Part shown: positions 10,091-24,400 of the stretch, one piece after another | Position numbering within the stretch: the stretch's first letter is position 1 | Layout: every line of letters starts with the position of its first letter | Position numbers and translations under genes: made by a program | Notes under the pieces: model-generated | Told to the model about the DNA's origin: nothing | Databases searched by the model: none | The model's input: only the letters and a program-made list of their open reading frames with translations | NCBI GenBank assembly: GCA_028753945.1 | Contig: JAPNXP010000005.1 | Location: 434,001-498,000 of the forward strand | DNA: 64,000 nt | Direction: 5' to 3' | Source: Hexactinellida sp. DTS-2022 | Lineage: Eukaryota; Porifera; Hexactinellida

Positions 10091-10186
10091 TAGTTCCATA
10101 TTGTCACACCTCTCAACTTATGTACTTGCTCTAGTCTGTATATTAGGACTCATCTATTGTTGTTGTTGTTGTTGTTTATTTTGTGG

Positions 10187-10196
10187 TATATAAATA
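10187..10196 (+). promoter_or_regulatory. Probable TATA box of HERC1
   Basis: TATATAAATA in the 201-bp gap between the TH1 stop codon and the HERC1 ATG at 10292. A start site about 30 bp downstream would leave a 5' UTR of about 70 nt. Confidence 0.45.
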
Positions 10197-10291
10197 TTGC
10201 TCCCTAGTATTTTATTGACATAAACACATTTAAAAAAAAAAAATTTGTTTGCGAATTTAGAATTATAATATTAGCTAGAAGCCTGCATTCC

Positions 10292-13200
10292 GATGTCAGG
10301 CATTCGTTGCCAGGAAAGAAAGGGTTTCCACTTACAATGGATTCAATTTCCATTTCTCGAAATATTCTCTCGAGAGGGACTCGATCAGGTGACAGTAGTA
10401 AACAAACAAACAAACAAATAGCCTAACTAACAAATGATTAGACAAAACGACAAATAAACTAACTAACTACCAAACAAATTAGTAAACAACAAACAAACAA
10501 GTGATTAAACAAACAAATTAGTAGACAATCCAACCAATATTATAACAAACGAACGAACGAACAATTTAACTAACTAACTTACTAACTAACAAATAAATAA
10601 ATATATTAACAAACAATTACCAAACATTGTTTACTCCTGAAGGCATTCAAACAGTTATCAGATAACAACGAAATAATACAAACAACAACAACAACACTCA
10701 AGACATCAGACCATACACCCTCTATATCCCAATCCTTATTCTCACACCTCCCTGACTTCAATACAAACTACAAACCAGACAAAGGCCTAACTCAGTTCCT
10801 ACTACACTTTCAGAGTAGAATAGAGTTATCTGCTACGAATCTATTTATAGACTCTCCCTGTATTATTGTGTTGCAACAGAGGTTGGCTGTAATGACACGC
10901 TTGTGTCAGTCTATTGAGGATAATCATAAACTGTTTGTTAAACGGGAACAGCAGCTTAAAGGCGATAATGGTGGAGACATGCCACTAACACAAGGTAACA
11001 CCTCTTGTTGTTGTTGTTGTTGTTGTGTTGTGTTGTTGTTATTACAGTCAGGTCTGCTTATTGTGAACAATTTTTTGTCTGCTTAATATGAAAAACTTAT
11101 TATTATGAACAAGTCTTATGGTGCCAATTTAACTAACGTACTTAGGGTTTGTATCAAGTTGAGTCCGCTTATTATGAACACAATTTTTGGTCCTTTGAAT
11201 GTTCATATAAAAACTGTATTTGACCCTATTTTTATTGTTATTATCATTATTATTGTGTTATTATATATCATGTGTTATCATACCACTACCACTACCATGC
11301 TATAGAGACCACTGCTCCCCGTGTGTACTCCCCCACAGAGCTGTTGGTAGAGACGGGGGTGCGGACAGGTCTCCAGCTGTTCTTCTCTCTCCTCAAGCAG
11401 CAGCTGCTGTCACACCTCACACACCCGCACACAGACGTTATGCTATGCTCTGAGGTGTGATATAGTGTGTAGTGTGTATGTAGTATAGTTAGTATAGTTA
11501 GTATAGAGTCTATAGACACACAGCTATGCTCTGAGGTGTGATATAGTGTGTGTTATACAGCCATTGTAAAGTGTATATAGTATAGTATAGTTAGTATAGT
11601 ATAGTATAGTTAGTATAGTTAGTATAGACACACAGCTCTGCTCTGAGGTGTGATATAGTGTGTGTTATACAGCCATTGTAAAGTGTATATAGTATATACA
11701 GCCATTTGTAAATACGCTCCTAATCCTGGTCTGATCCAATTTTCATACGCCTAAATCACAATTTAATGTTATGGTATAGGAGAGGATTCCAAATTTTCGC
11801 GCTCCTAAATTCAAATTTTCCAAAAATAATATTCCAAAAGGAGCGTCTTACGCTCCTGGATAATTCCTTGGGTACATGCCACTCTATTGTTAGCCATAGA
11901 ATCATATCCTCACACTTTTAAAATCATATCAATATACAGTAGACTCTGTTAAAATACTTAATCGGTTAAGGAGTACAAGGTTTAATTCCCCTAGCCTATA
12001 CAAATGCATGCAAGTGACTCCGGTTAATACGAATTCCGGATAATACGAACATATTAAGACGGTCCCCTGGTGTTCCTATTAACAGAGCTACTGTACTAAT
12101 ACGGTCCCCTGGTGTTCCTATTAACAGAGTCTACTGTAATATTACGGTCCCCTGGTGTTCCTATTAACAGAGCTACTGTACTAATACGGTCCCCTGGTGT
12201 TCCTATTAACAGAGCTACTGTACTAATACGGTCCCCTGGTGTTCCTATTAACAGAGTCTACTGTACTAATACGGTCCCCTGGTGTTCCTATTAACAGAGT
12301 ATACTGTAATATTACGGTCCCCTGGTGTTCCTATTAACAGAGCTACTGTACTAATACGGTCCCCTGGTGTTCCTATTAACAGAGCTACTGTACTAATACG
12401 GTCCCCTGGTGTTCCTATTAACAGAGTCTACTGTACTAATACGGTCCCCTGGTGTTCCTATTAACAGAGCTACTGTACTAATACGGTCCCCTGGTGTTCC
12501 TACTAACAGAGTATACTGTACTAATACGGTCCCCTGGTGTTCCTATTAACAGAGTCCACTGTACTAATACGGTCCCCTGGTGTTCCTATTAACAGAGCTA
12601 CTGTACTAATACGGTCCCCTGGTGTTCCTATTAACAGAGTCTACTGTACTAATACGGTCCCCTGGTGTTCCTATTAACAGAGTATACTGTACTAATACGG
12701 TCCCCTGGTGTTCCTATTAACAGAGCTACTGTATTAAGACGGTCCCCTGGTGTTCCTATTAACAGAGCTACTGTACTAATACGGTCCCCTGGTGTTCCTA
12801 TTAACAGAGTCTACTGTACTAATACGGTCCCCTGGTGTTCCTATTAACAGAGCTACTGTACTAATACGGTCCCCTGGTGTTCCTATTAACAGAGTCTACT
12901 GTACTAATACGGTCCCCTGGTGTTCCTATTAACAGAGTCTACTGTACTAATACGGTCCCCTGGTGTTCCTATTAACAGAGTCTACTGTACTAATACGGTC
13001 CCCTGGTGTTCCTATTAACAGAGCTACTGTACTAATACGGTCCCCTGGTGTTCCTATTAACAGAGTATACTGTACTAATACGGTCCCCTGGTGTTCCTAT
13101 TAACAGAGTATACTGTACTAATACGGTCCCCTGGTGTTCCTATTAACAGAGTCCACTGTATACTCACATTATCACACCTCCCAATAGGTGTTAACTTCTC

Positions 13201-14189
13201 TCCGAGACACGCTCTCCCACTTCCCTCCCACATTCCTCTCCTCTGACCACAAACTCTCTCCACTGAGTATCTCCTGCATCTCAGACGCAGACAGGTTCCT
13301 ACAACAGATCGTGTTTCACACCTCTCCCATTGACACCTCCTGTCGCTCCATCGCGGCAGAAACACAGCTGACACTAACCGCGGGCAGGGCCAGTCTCGGT
13401 AGAATGCTAGAGTACTTCTCAAAGGTGTTAGAAGCCAAAAGTGGCACAGCTGGGGGCGCGGATGTGTCCGATACGACACCTTATATCTCCCGAGAACATC
13501 TGCAGCAGATATTGAATGAGATGCACCTAACTAAGGTGTTACTTTATGATTAATCATACCAGGGGGGTGTTAAAACGTTATACCATCATTAATCACTCTA
13601 TGGTATACACAAAATCAAAATGCGTGTTTGAGTCATGTAAGGTTTGGCAGTCCACAAATTATAATATTTATATTACCATGGATCATGTATACTATTATTA
13701 TTACATTTATAGTAGCATCTCAGTCTATCAGAGCGCCTCAAAATACCACAGTATAATTTGTAATAGCATATCCATGGTTTATATTAGTGTATCATACAGC
13801 GCCTCAATATACAATACAACAGTATACTACTATATTACTATTAGAAATAACTTATATAGAGCTCAGCTCTAGTAGAGTTCAGTTTTTCAGTATGTGTATT
13901 CAGGCACTGAGAAAGGTCAGTTTTTTTCCAGAGTTTGAAATTGACCTTTAGAAAGTAAGCCTGGGCTTTTAGTATGGGAAAAAATCTGAACTCTACTAGA
14001 GCTCAGCTCTATACAAGGATTCTCTTACTATTATATATACTATATTACTATTATATACAATATTATTATTATTGTTCCACTTGACACCTCTGCTAGGTGG
14101 AATCCGTTGAGGACACAGAAGTGGCACCTGTACAAGTTGAAGGAGAGCAGGTGACACTCTATAGAGCCACATTCCTTCTGTTCAAACAG
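10292..14189 (+). CDS. HERC1: HERC1 exons 1-5, N-terminal helical region
   Basis: Encodes residues 1-346. Exon 1 (32 codons from the ATG at 10292) gives LQWIQFPFLEIFSREGLDQ, which with exon 2 (AFKQLSDNNEI) matches the LKWLEHL...REGV...YSKLVSNKEV start of HERC1. Exon 2 also carries CIIVLQQRLAVMTRL. Exon 3 carries VETGVRTGLQLFFSLL, the same motif as EMGVRTGLSLLFALL. Exon 4 carries PLSISCISDADRFLQ and a conserved helix pair. This part is alpha-solenoid in character. Intron 2 contains a family-D MITE. Intron 3 contains the 1.1-kb minisatellite and duplicated copies of the exon 3 donor. Confidence 0.88.
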
Positions 14190-17100
14190 GTAACCACGAA
14201 ATATGTCTGCTTATTGAGAACAATTTCGTCTGCTTAATATGAACTTTTTAACAACTTACATAGGGTTTGTATTAAGTTGAGTTCGCTTATTATGAAGTCT
14301 CTCTATTATGAATTGAACTCTCTATTTTTGCCCTTGAATGTTCATAATAAAGGAACCTGACTATATAATGTTGTTGTTATTATTGTTGTAATTGTTATTA
14401 TTATTGTTGTAATTGTTGTTATTATTGTTGTAATTGTTGTTATTACTGTTGTGTGTTAATCTTCTTGTTTTCGTTATTATTGTTGTCATTATTATTGTTA
14501 TTATTGTTGTTGTTGTTGTCTAGCTGGTGCTGCTGGCTGGCAGGAGGCTGGGCTCCTTCTCTGTGTGCGGAGCTGGAACTCCCGCGTGTGAGGTGTTTGG
14601 GTTCGGGTCTAATGGGAGCGGTCAGTTCGGATTGGGAAACGGGTCCATCGACAAGTCTGCTAAGCCAATTAGGCTAGCGGAGATGGCCAACTGTTCGTAT
14701 GTGAGTGCTAAGTTAATAACAATAGTAAATAAGCAGACAGATAACTAAACAAACAGACAGACAGACAATCAATCAAACAAACAGATAAACAAACAATCAA
14801 ACAAACAAATACACATAAACAAACAGACAGGGATACAAACAAACAAACAAACAAACAATTAAATATACAGATAAACAAACAAACAGACAAACGAATAAGT
14901 AAGCAAACAAACAGATAAACAAACAATCAAACAAACAAATACACATAAACAAACAGACAGGGATACAAACAAACAAACAAACAAACAGACAAACGAATAA
15001 GTAAGCAAAAAAACAAACAAATACACAGATAAACAAATAACAATCAAACAAACAAACAGATAAACAAACAAACAAAGAAAGAAATAGACAAACAAGCAAA
15101 CAGGCATGGAAACAAACAATCAAACAAACAAACAAACAAACAATCAAACATACAAAAAAACCCAGATAAACAAACAAACAAACAAACAAACGAATAAGCA
15201 TGCAAACAAACAATCAATTACACAGATAAATACACAAACAGATAACAAACAACTAAATAAACAAACAGATAAACATACTAACAAACAAACTAACTAGCAC
15301 AGGTTTTATTTTAAGGTTGAGACCTTGATGTAACTCAGCGCGGCCTTGGTGTAACTTAACTCTGCAGAGGCCGCGGCCGACCCATAATCGTGGTGTAACT
15401 CCAAAAAATTTTGGTGCAAATTTTACACCAAGATCGGCCTTAAAAAAAACCCTGAACTAGCAAATAACATGCAACATTCATTTATTTACTAGCATTGTTT
15501 ATTTGTTTGTTTGTCTACAGGTGTGTGCAGGACAGAATTGTACTCTTGTTGTTTATCCAGACGGATGTTATAAAGCGTGTGGCAAGGTAAACAAACAGGG
15601 CTTATTTATATATCTGTCAAGTTTTAACAGACATTTCAATATTTAAACCAGGCTTCGCAAAGGTGAATTTTAATGCTGAAAAATTACCTTGCCAGTGCCT
15701 GAAAATACATTAGAAAATCGAAAACCGATGTAACCGATATCTAAGTAATCCAAAAATATTATAAGTTATTTAATAAGTTATCACCTACATAATATTTGTT
15801 ATTATTATTGATAATAATAATAATCGTTGTTTATTCTTATAATTATCGTGTTATTATTGTTGTTATTATTATTATTGTTATTATAATTATGGTGTTGTTA
15901 TTATTGTTGTTGTTTAGGGTTCTTACGGTCGGCTTGGCACTGGTGACACTAACAATTTGGTTTCTTTGACAAAAGTAGAGATTATCGGAGTTAAGTTTGT
16001 TCGCATTTGTTCCTCCAAGGGATCTGATGGCCACTCGTTAGGACTAACTTCTGAGGGCCTTGTTTATAGCTGGGGGGAAGGTAGGTGTTGTTGTTGTTGT
16101 TGTTGTTGCTATTATTGTGAAATACAGTCGACTCCGCTTAATAGAGTCACCTCGGGACCAGGTTACTTTGACCCGATTAATCGGAGAAATCTATTAACCT
16201 AAATATTTTAAGCCAAATGTAATTCCGTCCTATAAATCCTGTGAAATTTTGACCCCATTAAGCGGAGAAATCTATTATCTATTAAGCGGAGTCGACTGTA
16301 TTGTTATTATTATGGTTGCTATTATTTTTATTATTGTTGTTGTTGTTGTTAGTATTATTATTGTTGCTATAGTTGTTGTTGTTTATTTGTAGGTGAGAGT
16401 GGCAGATTAGGGCATGGAAATTCTATACCATACCATTCTCCGAAACTAATTCAAGGGCCTTTGTTTGGAAAAGTAAGTTTATATTATTTATACGTATAAC
16501 TTGTATATACGTACGTATTTACTACCTTACATTATTACTATGGATGTATAACCTATGCAAATAATTTCAATTTTACACGTAATATAATAAAACTGTATTA
16601 GAAATGAGTCATCTGTATACAGTACATACACCCTCGCTAATCCGAACAAGTTTTTTCGTATACATTTGGGAAAAATCTGAAATATTTGTATACATGTATT
16701 ACAATGAAATTATAAAAATTCGTTTCAGACAAGTATTTAGGTATTTAAAATGATTTGGACAAGTTTGGTTCGGATTATCGAGGTTCTCATTTATACAGGC
16801 ATATAGAAAATGTAATTTTTTAAAATCGGAACACCTCTGTTCGGATTAGCGATGGTGTACTGTATTAGAAAAGGATCTAATCAACAATTCAAACAACAAT
16901 AATAACAACAACAACAACAACAACAATAACAACATATTGTCTGTAGATAATTAAGAGTATCTCAGTTGGCTCTAAGCATAGCGCTGCTGTTTCGCTTACC
17001 GGAGAGTTGTATACGTGGGGAGAGGGCGATAGTGGGAAACTTGGTGAGTTATATACATTCCTATCTCACTCTCTCGTTACTAAGGATAGGATACAGTCAG

Positions 17101-18417
17101 GTTCTTATTATGAACATTAAAGGGCAATAATTGTGTTCATAATAGAGACTTTATAATAAGCGAACTCAACTTAATACAAACCCTATGTAAGTTGTTAAAT
17201 TGGGACCATAGGGCTTATTCTTAAATAAAAAATTTATATTAAGCAGACGTAATCTTGTTCATAATAAGCAGACCTGACTGTATTTACATATTTCATTAAC
17301 TAAATGCTAAATATATCACCATTTATTGGTTACCTTGGTTTATTCAATTACAGTCGACTCCGCTTAATTGAGTCACCTCGGGACCAGGTTACTTTGACCC
17401 GATTAAGTGGAGAAATCTATTAACCGGTGGCTCTATTAAGCGGAGTATACTATATTTTCAATTGTGTGTTTGGAATTATTTACTAAATAGAATAAACAAT
17501 GCATATAGTATATACGAAAATACAAATATTAAGCAAACATGACTGTGTACTTAGTCTTACATACGTATTTCATTACTAAATATGTCACATTTGTTGGCTT
17601 TATTATCATTTAGAATATGTCTATTGACAGAAGAATTTATATAATTATATAAATCCCCCAGTTACTGTATGTCGACTGTATATAATTATTTGTTTGTAAT
17701 GTCTACTATTAGGATTAACTATTACTGTATGTCTATGTATGCTATTCAGGCCACAACAACTCCACATCACAATCCCTGCCTACTCTTGTCTCCGCTATAA
17801 GTGGCGTTCTACAGGTGTCATGTGGCACCAGCCACACGCTAGCTCTCTCTAGGGAGGGCACCGTCTGGTCGTGGGGGTCTCCTGAAGGAGGTTTGAATCT
17901 GACACCAATTAATTATTACTCTTAATTATCGGTCTAACAAAATTCGTTAAAAATTGGTGAAAAATGAAAAAATTTGTGAAAAAAAATTTGTGAAGTGTTT
18001 AACAGATTTGTCATCAGCAAAATTACCAAAAAGTATAACAAAATTAATGAAAAGTCTAACAAAATTACTGATGCAGCTAATGAGCTATTATAGTAAATTA
18101 TATGGGATAGTTTTAAATAACTAATTTTGGTAATGGCAAATCTGTTAGACATTTCACAAATTTTGTTAGAAGTATTACGAATTTTGATGGACTTTTAACT
18201 AAATTTGTTAGACCGATAATTATAACCGATTATTAATTAGTTCAAGTTTGATATTTAGTTAGGTCTGCTTTTTAGGAGACATTAGTTTACACCCTAGCTA
18301 GGGGCTTTTGCAACTGTTAATTCGAACTATGTTTGTATAAAATATTTATAATTTTTAGGAAAATTAGGACATGGTGACATGACGAAGAAAATTGTTCCAA
18401 AAGTGAGTATCTGAATG

Positions 18418-18451
<34 letters not shown>

Positions 18452-21400
18452 ATTATTATTATTGTTGTTGTTTAGGAGATTCTATTCTTACGAGATATTT
18501 GTAAGATACAAGCTGGAAATCACGTATCAATTGCTCTATCTACCGATGGAAAGGTAAACAATAATAACAACAAGTTCTTTTTCCAAATTTATGATATAAA
18601 TGTCCCATTATAGCTCGGAATTAATGAACTTGGAACTTACACTTTATAGTTCCAATTTACACCTAAGTTTCAGTTTGCACCTTGGGGGCCGTTCAAACGC
18701 TACGTAACGCTTCCAAGGGTGATTATTTCATTAATGACAGACCATCTTTTTATATTACAAAATGGTCAGAAAAGTCTAACATTGGGTGTATAATTTCCAT
18801 AATTTTGTGTTAATAAAGTTTACACAAAATTTTAATGTTTATACGTACTAGTTTCAATTCACACTTTTCTAGGTTATTCTTGATAGTTTAAGTTTATACT
18901 TTATAGTTCCGGTTTATACTTTATAGTTTCTGTTTACACTTTATAGTTCCGGTTACACTTTATAGTTCCTGTTTACGATATCATGCCTGTAGGTGTTCTC
19001 CTGGGGTAACGGCCCAGCCCTGGGTTTGTATGAGTCGGATACAGCCTGTCTCGTTCCAACCAGAATACACAGTAGTCTCGAGAATGAATTCGTTATCGAT
19101 GTGTCAGTTGGAGATACTCACTGTCTAGCCCTAACTAGAAGTAATGTTGTTGTTGTTGTTGTTGTTGTTTGTTTGTTTGTTTGTTTGTTTGTTTGTTTGT
19201 TTGTTTGTTTGCTGTTTATTTATTTGGTTAGTTGGTTGGTTGTTTTTTGTTTGGTTGTTTGGTTGTTTGTTTGTTTTGTTTTTTGTTTGTTTGTTTGTTT
19301 GTTTGTTTGTTTGTTTGTTTGTTTGTTTGTTTGTTTTTGTTTGTTTGTTGGTTTGTTGGTTTGTTGGTTGTTTGCTTGCTTGTTTGTTTGTTTTGTTTTT
19401 TGGTTGGTATTCCTTTATTATTTGGTTATTTATTGATTTATTTGTTTATTCATTATTTTCTCTATTTGTTTGTTTATCTCTTTAATAATTCGTTTATGTG
19501 TTTGTTTATTTGTTTATTTGTTCATCAATTCGTTTTTCTATTCGTTTTTCTATTTGTTTATGTGTTCATCCTACTTGTTTATTGATTTGTTAATGAATTT
19601 GTTTATCTATTTATTTACCCGTATGTGTGTTTACTTGTTGTTGTTGACAGAACACGAGGTGTACGCCTGGGGCAACAACAACAACGGACAGTGCGGCATC
19701 GGACACCTAGAGACCAGAGTTAGTTTTCCAACAAAAGTTCTGAAACCTGAAACAGCTGATATCTACCAAATATCAGCCGGTCTCTCTCACAGCGTTATTT
19801 GGACTGCTATTCCTACCGACATGTTAGTTCCATATTACACATGTTAGTTCCATATTACACATGTTAGTTCCATATTCCTACAGACATGTTAGTTCCATAT
19901 TACATACAATATACCAACAGTATACAGTAGAACCAATTAGTGTTGTAAAATTAACAACAAATTTGTTTTCTATGGAAATCTCCGGAAATTTCTGGAAATA
20001 TTACATATTTCAAATTATGCTTAGGAACTTTATTTGAAATTGCCAAAATTTTTGTGCAACTTAAGTTAGACTGTCATGAGGAAAAATAACAAGCGCACAG
20101 TAACAACTCTACATTATAGATATGGTTTATCAAAATTCACAAAACTAGGTATATTTAATAATTTTTCATGTAAAATTTCCGGAAATTTGTCAATTTTTTG
20201 GAAATTTCCTAGGAAATTTTCCGAACTTACAACACTAGAACCAATTGTACATACAGTGGAAGTAACTCCGTATAACTACGTACGTATAACCAATTGTACA
20301 TTGAGCATACACTCGTTAATAGGAACACCAGGGGACCGTCGATATATACATACACATTATAACTGATTTCTACTGTATTTAGAACAACAAAAGGTGTTAT
20401 AACAATATTAACTTTACGTAGTATATAATTAATGTTATTACAGGAGTGACTCGCTTAAGAACTGGCCGTACTGTTTGGACATGAAAGAAAATACGTTTAG
20501 ATTATTGAGAGAATTCTTAGAGAAATATTGTACTGGATTTGAAATGAATAAACCATTCGATTCTGTTGAGTAAGTTGTTACTAAATATAAACACACATTT
20601 TGTGTATTCATATTTGTTTGTTGTTTATTATTACATTTTACAATCAGGTCTGCTTATTGTAAACAAATTCGTCAGCTAAATATGAACTTTTTATTATGAA
20701 CAAGCCCTATGGTCCCAATTTAACAACTTACATAGGGTTTGTATTAAGTTGAGTTCGCTTATTATGAAGTCTCTATTATGAACACAATTTATATTCCCTT
20801 GATTGTTCATAATATATAACTTGACTATATAACTACTTGTTTATATTGTACGAGCCCTTCGGTCTCGGTCGCTTTGCGACAGATCGGTGCTACGCACCTC
20901 AAGTTAACGGCCGCTATGCGGCCTTACTCCTCACATTTTCTACCATGGAAATGGTAAATTGGGACGTTATGATTTTGATTTTCATTAATTTGTTTACCTA
21001 TTTGTGTAAACAACAACAACAACAAATACTCATATTAGAATTTTATAAATGCGAAATTCGTGTTCAGCACACTTGTTTACTTATAATACCTATTGAAAGT
21101 TAACTTCTAGGTTGATTATGAATTTTCATTAATTTGTGTACCTATTTGGTGTAAACAACAACAACAAATATTCATATTATAAATTTATAAATGCGAAATT
21201 CGTGTTCAGCATAATTGTTTACCTATAATACCCGTTGAGAGCAAACTTCTAGGTTAATTTTAAATTTTCATTAATTTGTTTACCTATTTGGTGTAAACAA
21301 CAACAACAAATATTCATATTATAAATTTATAAATGCGAAATTCGTGTTCAGCATAATTGTTTACCTATAATACCCGTTGAGAGCAAACTTCTAGGTTAAT

Positions 21401-24400
21401 TTTGAATTTTCATTAATTTGTTTACTTATTTGTGTCAACAACAACAAATATTCATACTATAAATTTATAAATGCGAAATTCGTGTTCAGCATAATTGTTT
21501 ACCTATAATACCCGTTGAGAGCAAACTTCTAGGTTAATTTTGAATTTTCATTAATTTGTTTACTTATTTGTGTCAACAACAACAAATATTCATATTATAA
21601 ATTTATAAATGCGAAATTCGTGTTCAGCATAATTGTTTACCTATAATACCAGTTGAAAGCTAACTTCTAGGTTGATTTTGAATTTTGATTAATTTGTTTA
21701 CTTATTTGTGTAAACAACAACAACAAATATTCATATTATAAATTTATAAATGCGAAATTCGTGTTCAGCATACTTGTTTACCTATAATACCCGTTGAGAG
21801 CTAACTTCTATGTCGATTTTGAATATTCGTCAATTTGTTTACCTTATTGTGTAAACAACAACAAATATTCATATTAGAAATTTATAAATGCGAAATTCGT
21901 GTTCAGCATACTTGTTTACCTATTATATCATTTGTTTACCAATTATAACATTTGACAGTTAGTTTATATCTCATATATAAATGCGGTTTCTATTCCCCCA
22001 TCACTTTAATACAATCCGGACAAACAAACAAACACACACACAAACACACAACAATCGAGATTTAATAATATAGATATACAGTGGATGCCGGTTATAAGCA
22101 CATCGTCGGGAACTGCACTTAATGTTCTTATAACCGACATAAATTATATAGGGTATATGGCAACCGTTTTCCAACATAGTGTTCTTATAACCGGTGTTCT
22201 TATATCCTGTATCTACTGTATTTATATTTGTTTGTTTATTTGTTTAGAGACAATAATGAATTTGTTGTTTACTGCTTGAATCTACTCAAAATACATCTAA
22301 AATGTGTTGTGTTGCTATCGAATCCCAAGGATTGCATTGGTCAGGAGATAATCCCATTGGGACAGCTGTTATTCAAACTAATGGATTCATCCACTCCTCA
22401 GCCCATACAGGATGTTAGTTCCAGTTATAGTTCCAGTTCCATATTCATACAGTAGACTCTGCTAGTAGGAACATCAGGGGACCGTCTTAATATGTTCGTA
22501 TTATCCGGAATTCGTATTAACCGGAGTCACTTGCATGCATTTGTATAGGCTAGGGGAATTAAACCTTGTACTCCTTAACAGATATTTCCCTTATCCGTGT
22601 TCCTATTAACGAGAGTTTAACTCTTTAAGTAAAACCAATTCCTCATAAAAATACTGATATTTTTTTGGTTATTACTACAGTCGACTCCGCTTAATTAATA
22701 GAGCCACCGGTTAATAGATTTCTCCGCTTAATCGGGTCAAAATTTCACAGGATTTATAGGACGGAATTATAATTTGGCTTAAAATATTTTCGGTTAATAG
22801 ATTTCTCCGCTTAATCGGGCAAAGTAACCTGGTCCCGAGGTGACTCTATTAAGCGGAGTCGGCTGTATATATTAGATACACCCCATCCCTATGTTACTGA
22901 AATAATCTTTAGTAAAAACGTTATAGTATTCCTATTTATATTTGTAATAATTAATCTTTAATTAATTAAACATTTGAAGTCTTCACATTTCAAACATAAA
23001 TTAAATTATACATATTAAACTAAGATGAAATGTAATTTAAATATTGTGATTCTAGTTAAATCAAACATTGGGTGTGGCCTGTCCAACCAGAAAATTTTTA
23101 TATTTAACTATGTATTTACTGTATTTCTATAATATTCTTATAACCGGTATATTAAATACACGAGCCCTTCGGTCTCGGTCGCTTTGCGACAGAACGGTGC
23201 TACGCACCTCAAGTTAACGGCCGCTGTGCGGCCTTACTCCTCACACTTTCTACCATGGAAATGGTAGAAAGGGACGTTATGATTTTGAATTTTTTATTAA
23301 TTTGTTTACCTATTTGTGTAAACAACAACAACAACAAATACTCATATTATAATTTTATAAATGCGAAAATCGTGTTCATCATCTTGTTTACCTATAATAC
23401 CCGTTGAAAGCTAACTTCTAGGTTGATTTTGAATTTTCATTAATTTGTTTACCTATTTTGTGTAAACAACAACAACAAATATTAATATTATAAATTTATA
23501 AACGCGAAATTCGTGTTCAGCATACTTGTTTACCTATAATACCCGTTGAAAGCTAACTTCTAGGTTGATTTTGAATTTTCATTAATTTGTTTACCTATTT
23601 TGTGTAAACAACAACAACAAATATTCATATTAGAAAATTATAACCGCGAAAATCGTGTTCAGCATACTTGTTTACCTATAATACCCATTGGAAGCTAACT
23701 TCTGGTTTGATTTTGAATTTCATTAATTTGTTTACCTATTTTGTGTAAACAACAACAATAAATATTCATATTATAAATTTATAAATGCGAAATTCGTGTT
23801 CAGCATACTTGTTTACATATTATAACATTTGAAAGTTAGTGAATATCTCATATATTAATGCGGTTTCTATCCCCCCGTCACTTTAATACAATTCGGACAA
23901 ACAAACACACACACACACAACAATCGAGATTTAATAATATAGATATTAACCTTCTGTTATTCTCTCTCAGGCTGTTAACGAAACCCTCGAGTTAGGCGCT
24001 ACGCTCCTAATCCCGCCTCTTCCCGATAGGCTGCACTTTATATGGTACCTCATGCCTAAGGATAACTCACAATGGACACAGCTAACCAAGGGACAAGTAA
24101 GTGTATGTACAGTTGTATTAACCTATTTGGATACATATATCCTATTAGCAAGTTAGCAAGTTATTTTCAGTCCCAAAGCGAGCATTTAATTAATGTTAAT
24201 TCTGTTCCTCTATTAGCAAGTTCGCTTAATAGCAATATTGCTCTATTAGCAAGTTATTTTCAGTCCCCAAAGCGAGCATTTAATGTTAATCTGTTTCCTC
24301 TAATAGCAAGTTCGCCTATTAGCAATAATTTATTATAATATTTCTCTATTAGCAAGTTATTTTCAGTCCCAAAGCGAGCATTTAATGTTAATTCTGTTGT

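Noticed and set aside
9965..10643. A single fused TH1-HERC1 gene
   Set aside because: The TH1 frame ends in TGA at 10088-10090, and the HERC1 start (exon 1) matches the known N-terminus of HERC1 with a TATA box in between.
12094..13160. Possible CRISPR array or repetitive protein
   Set aside because: Units of 42-43 bp are contiguous without unique spacers, the genome is eukaryotic, and the repeated 60-residue frames change phase with the one-base length variants. It is a minisatellite from a MITE end.
14708..15297. Long Cys/Val/Leu/Phe-rich reverse-strand frames and a Gln/Thr/Asn-rich forward frame
   Set aside because: They come only from the ACAAAC repeat, which lacks stops in several frames.
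18993..19847. Overlapping Cys/Leu/Phe/Val-rich frames resembling membrane proteins
   Set aside because: They are translations of the GTTT microsatellite between HERC1 exons 14 and 15.
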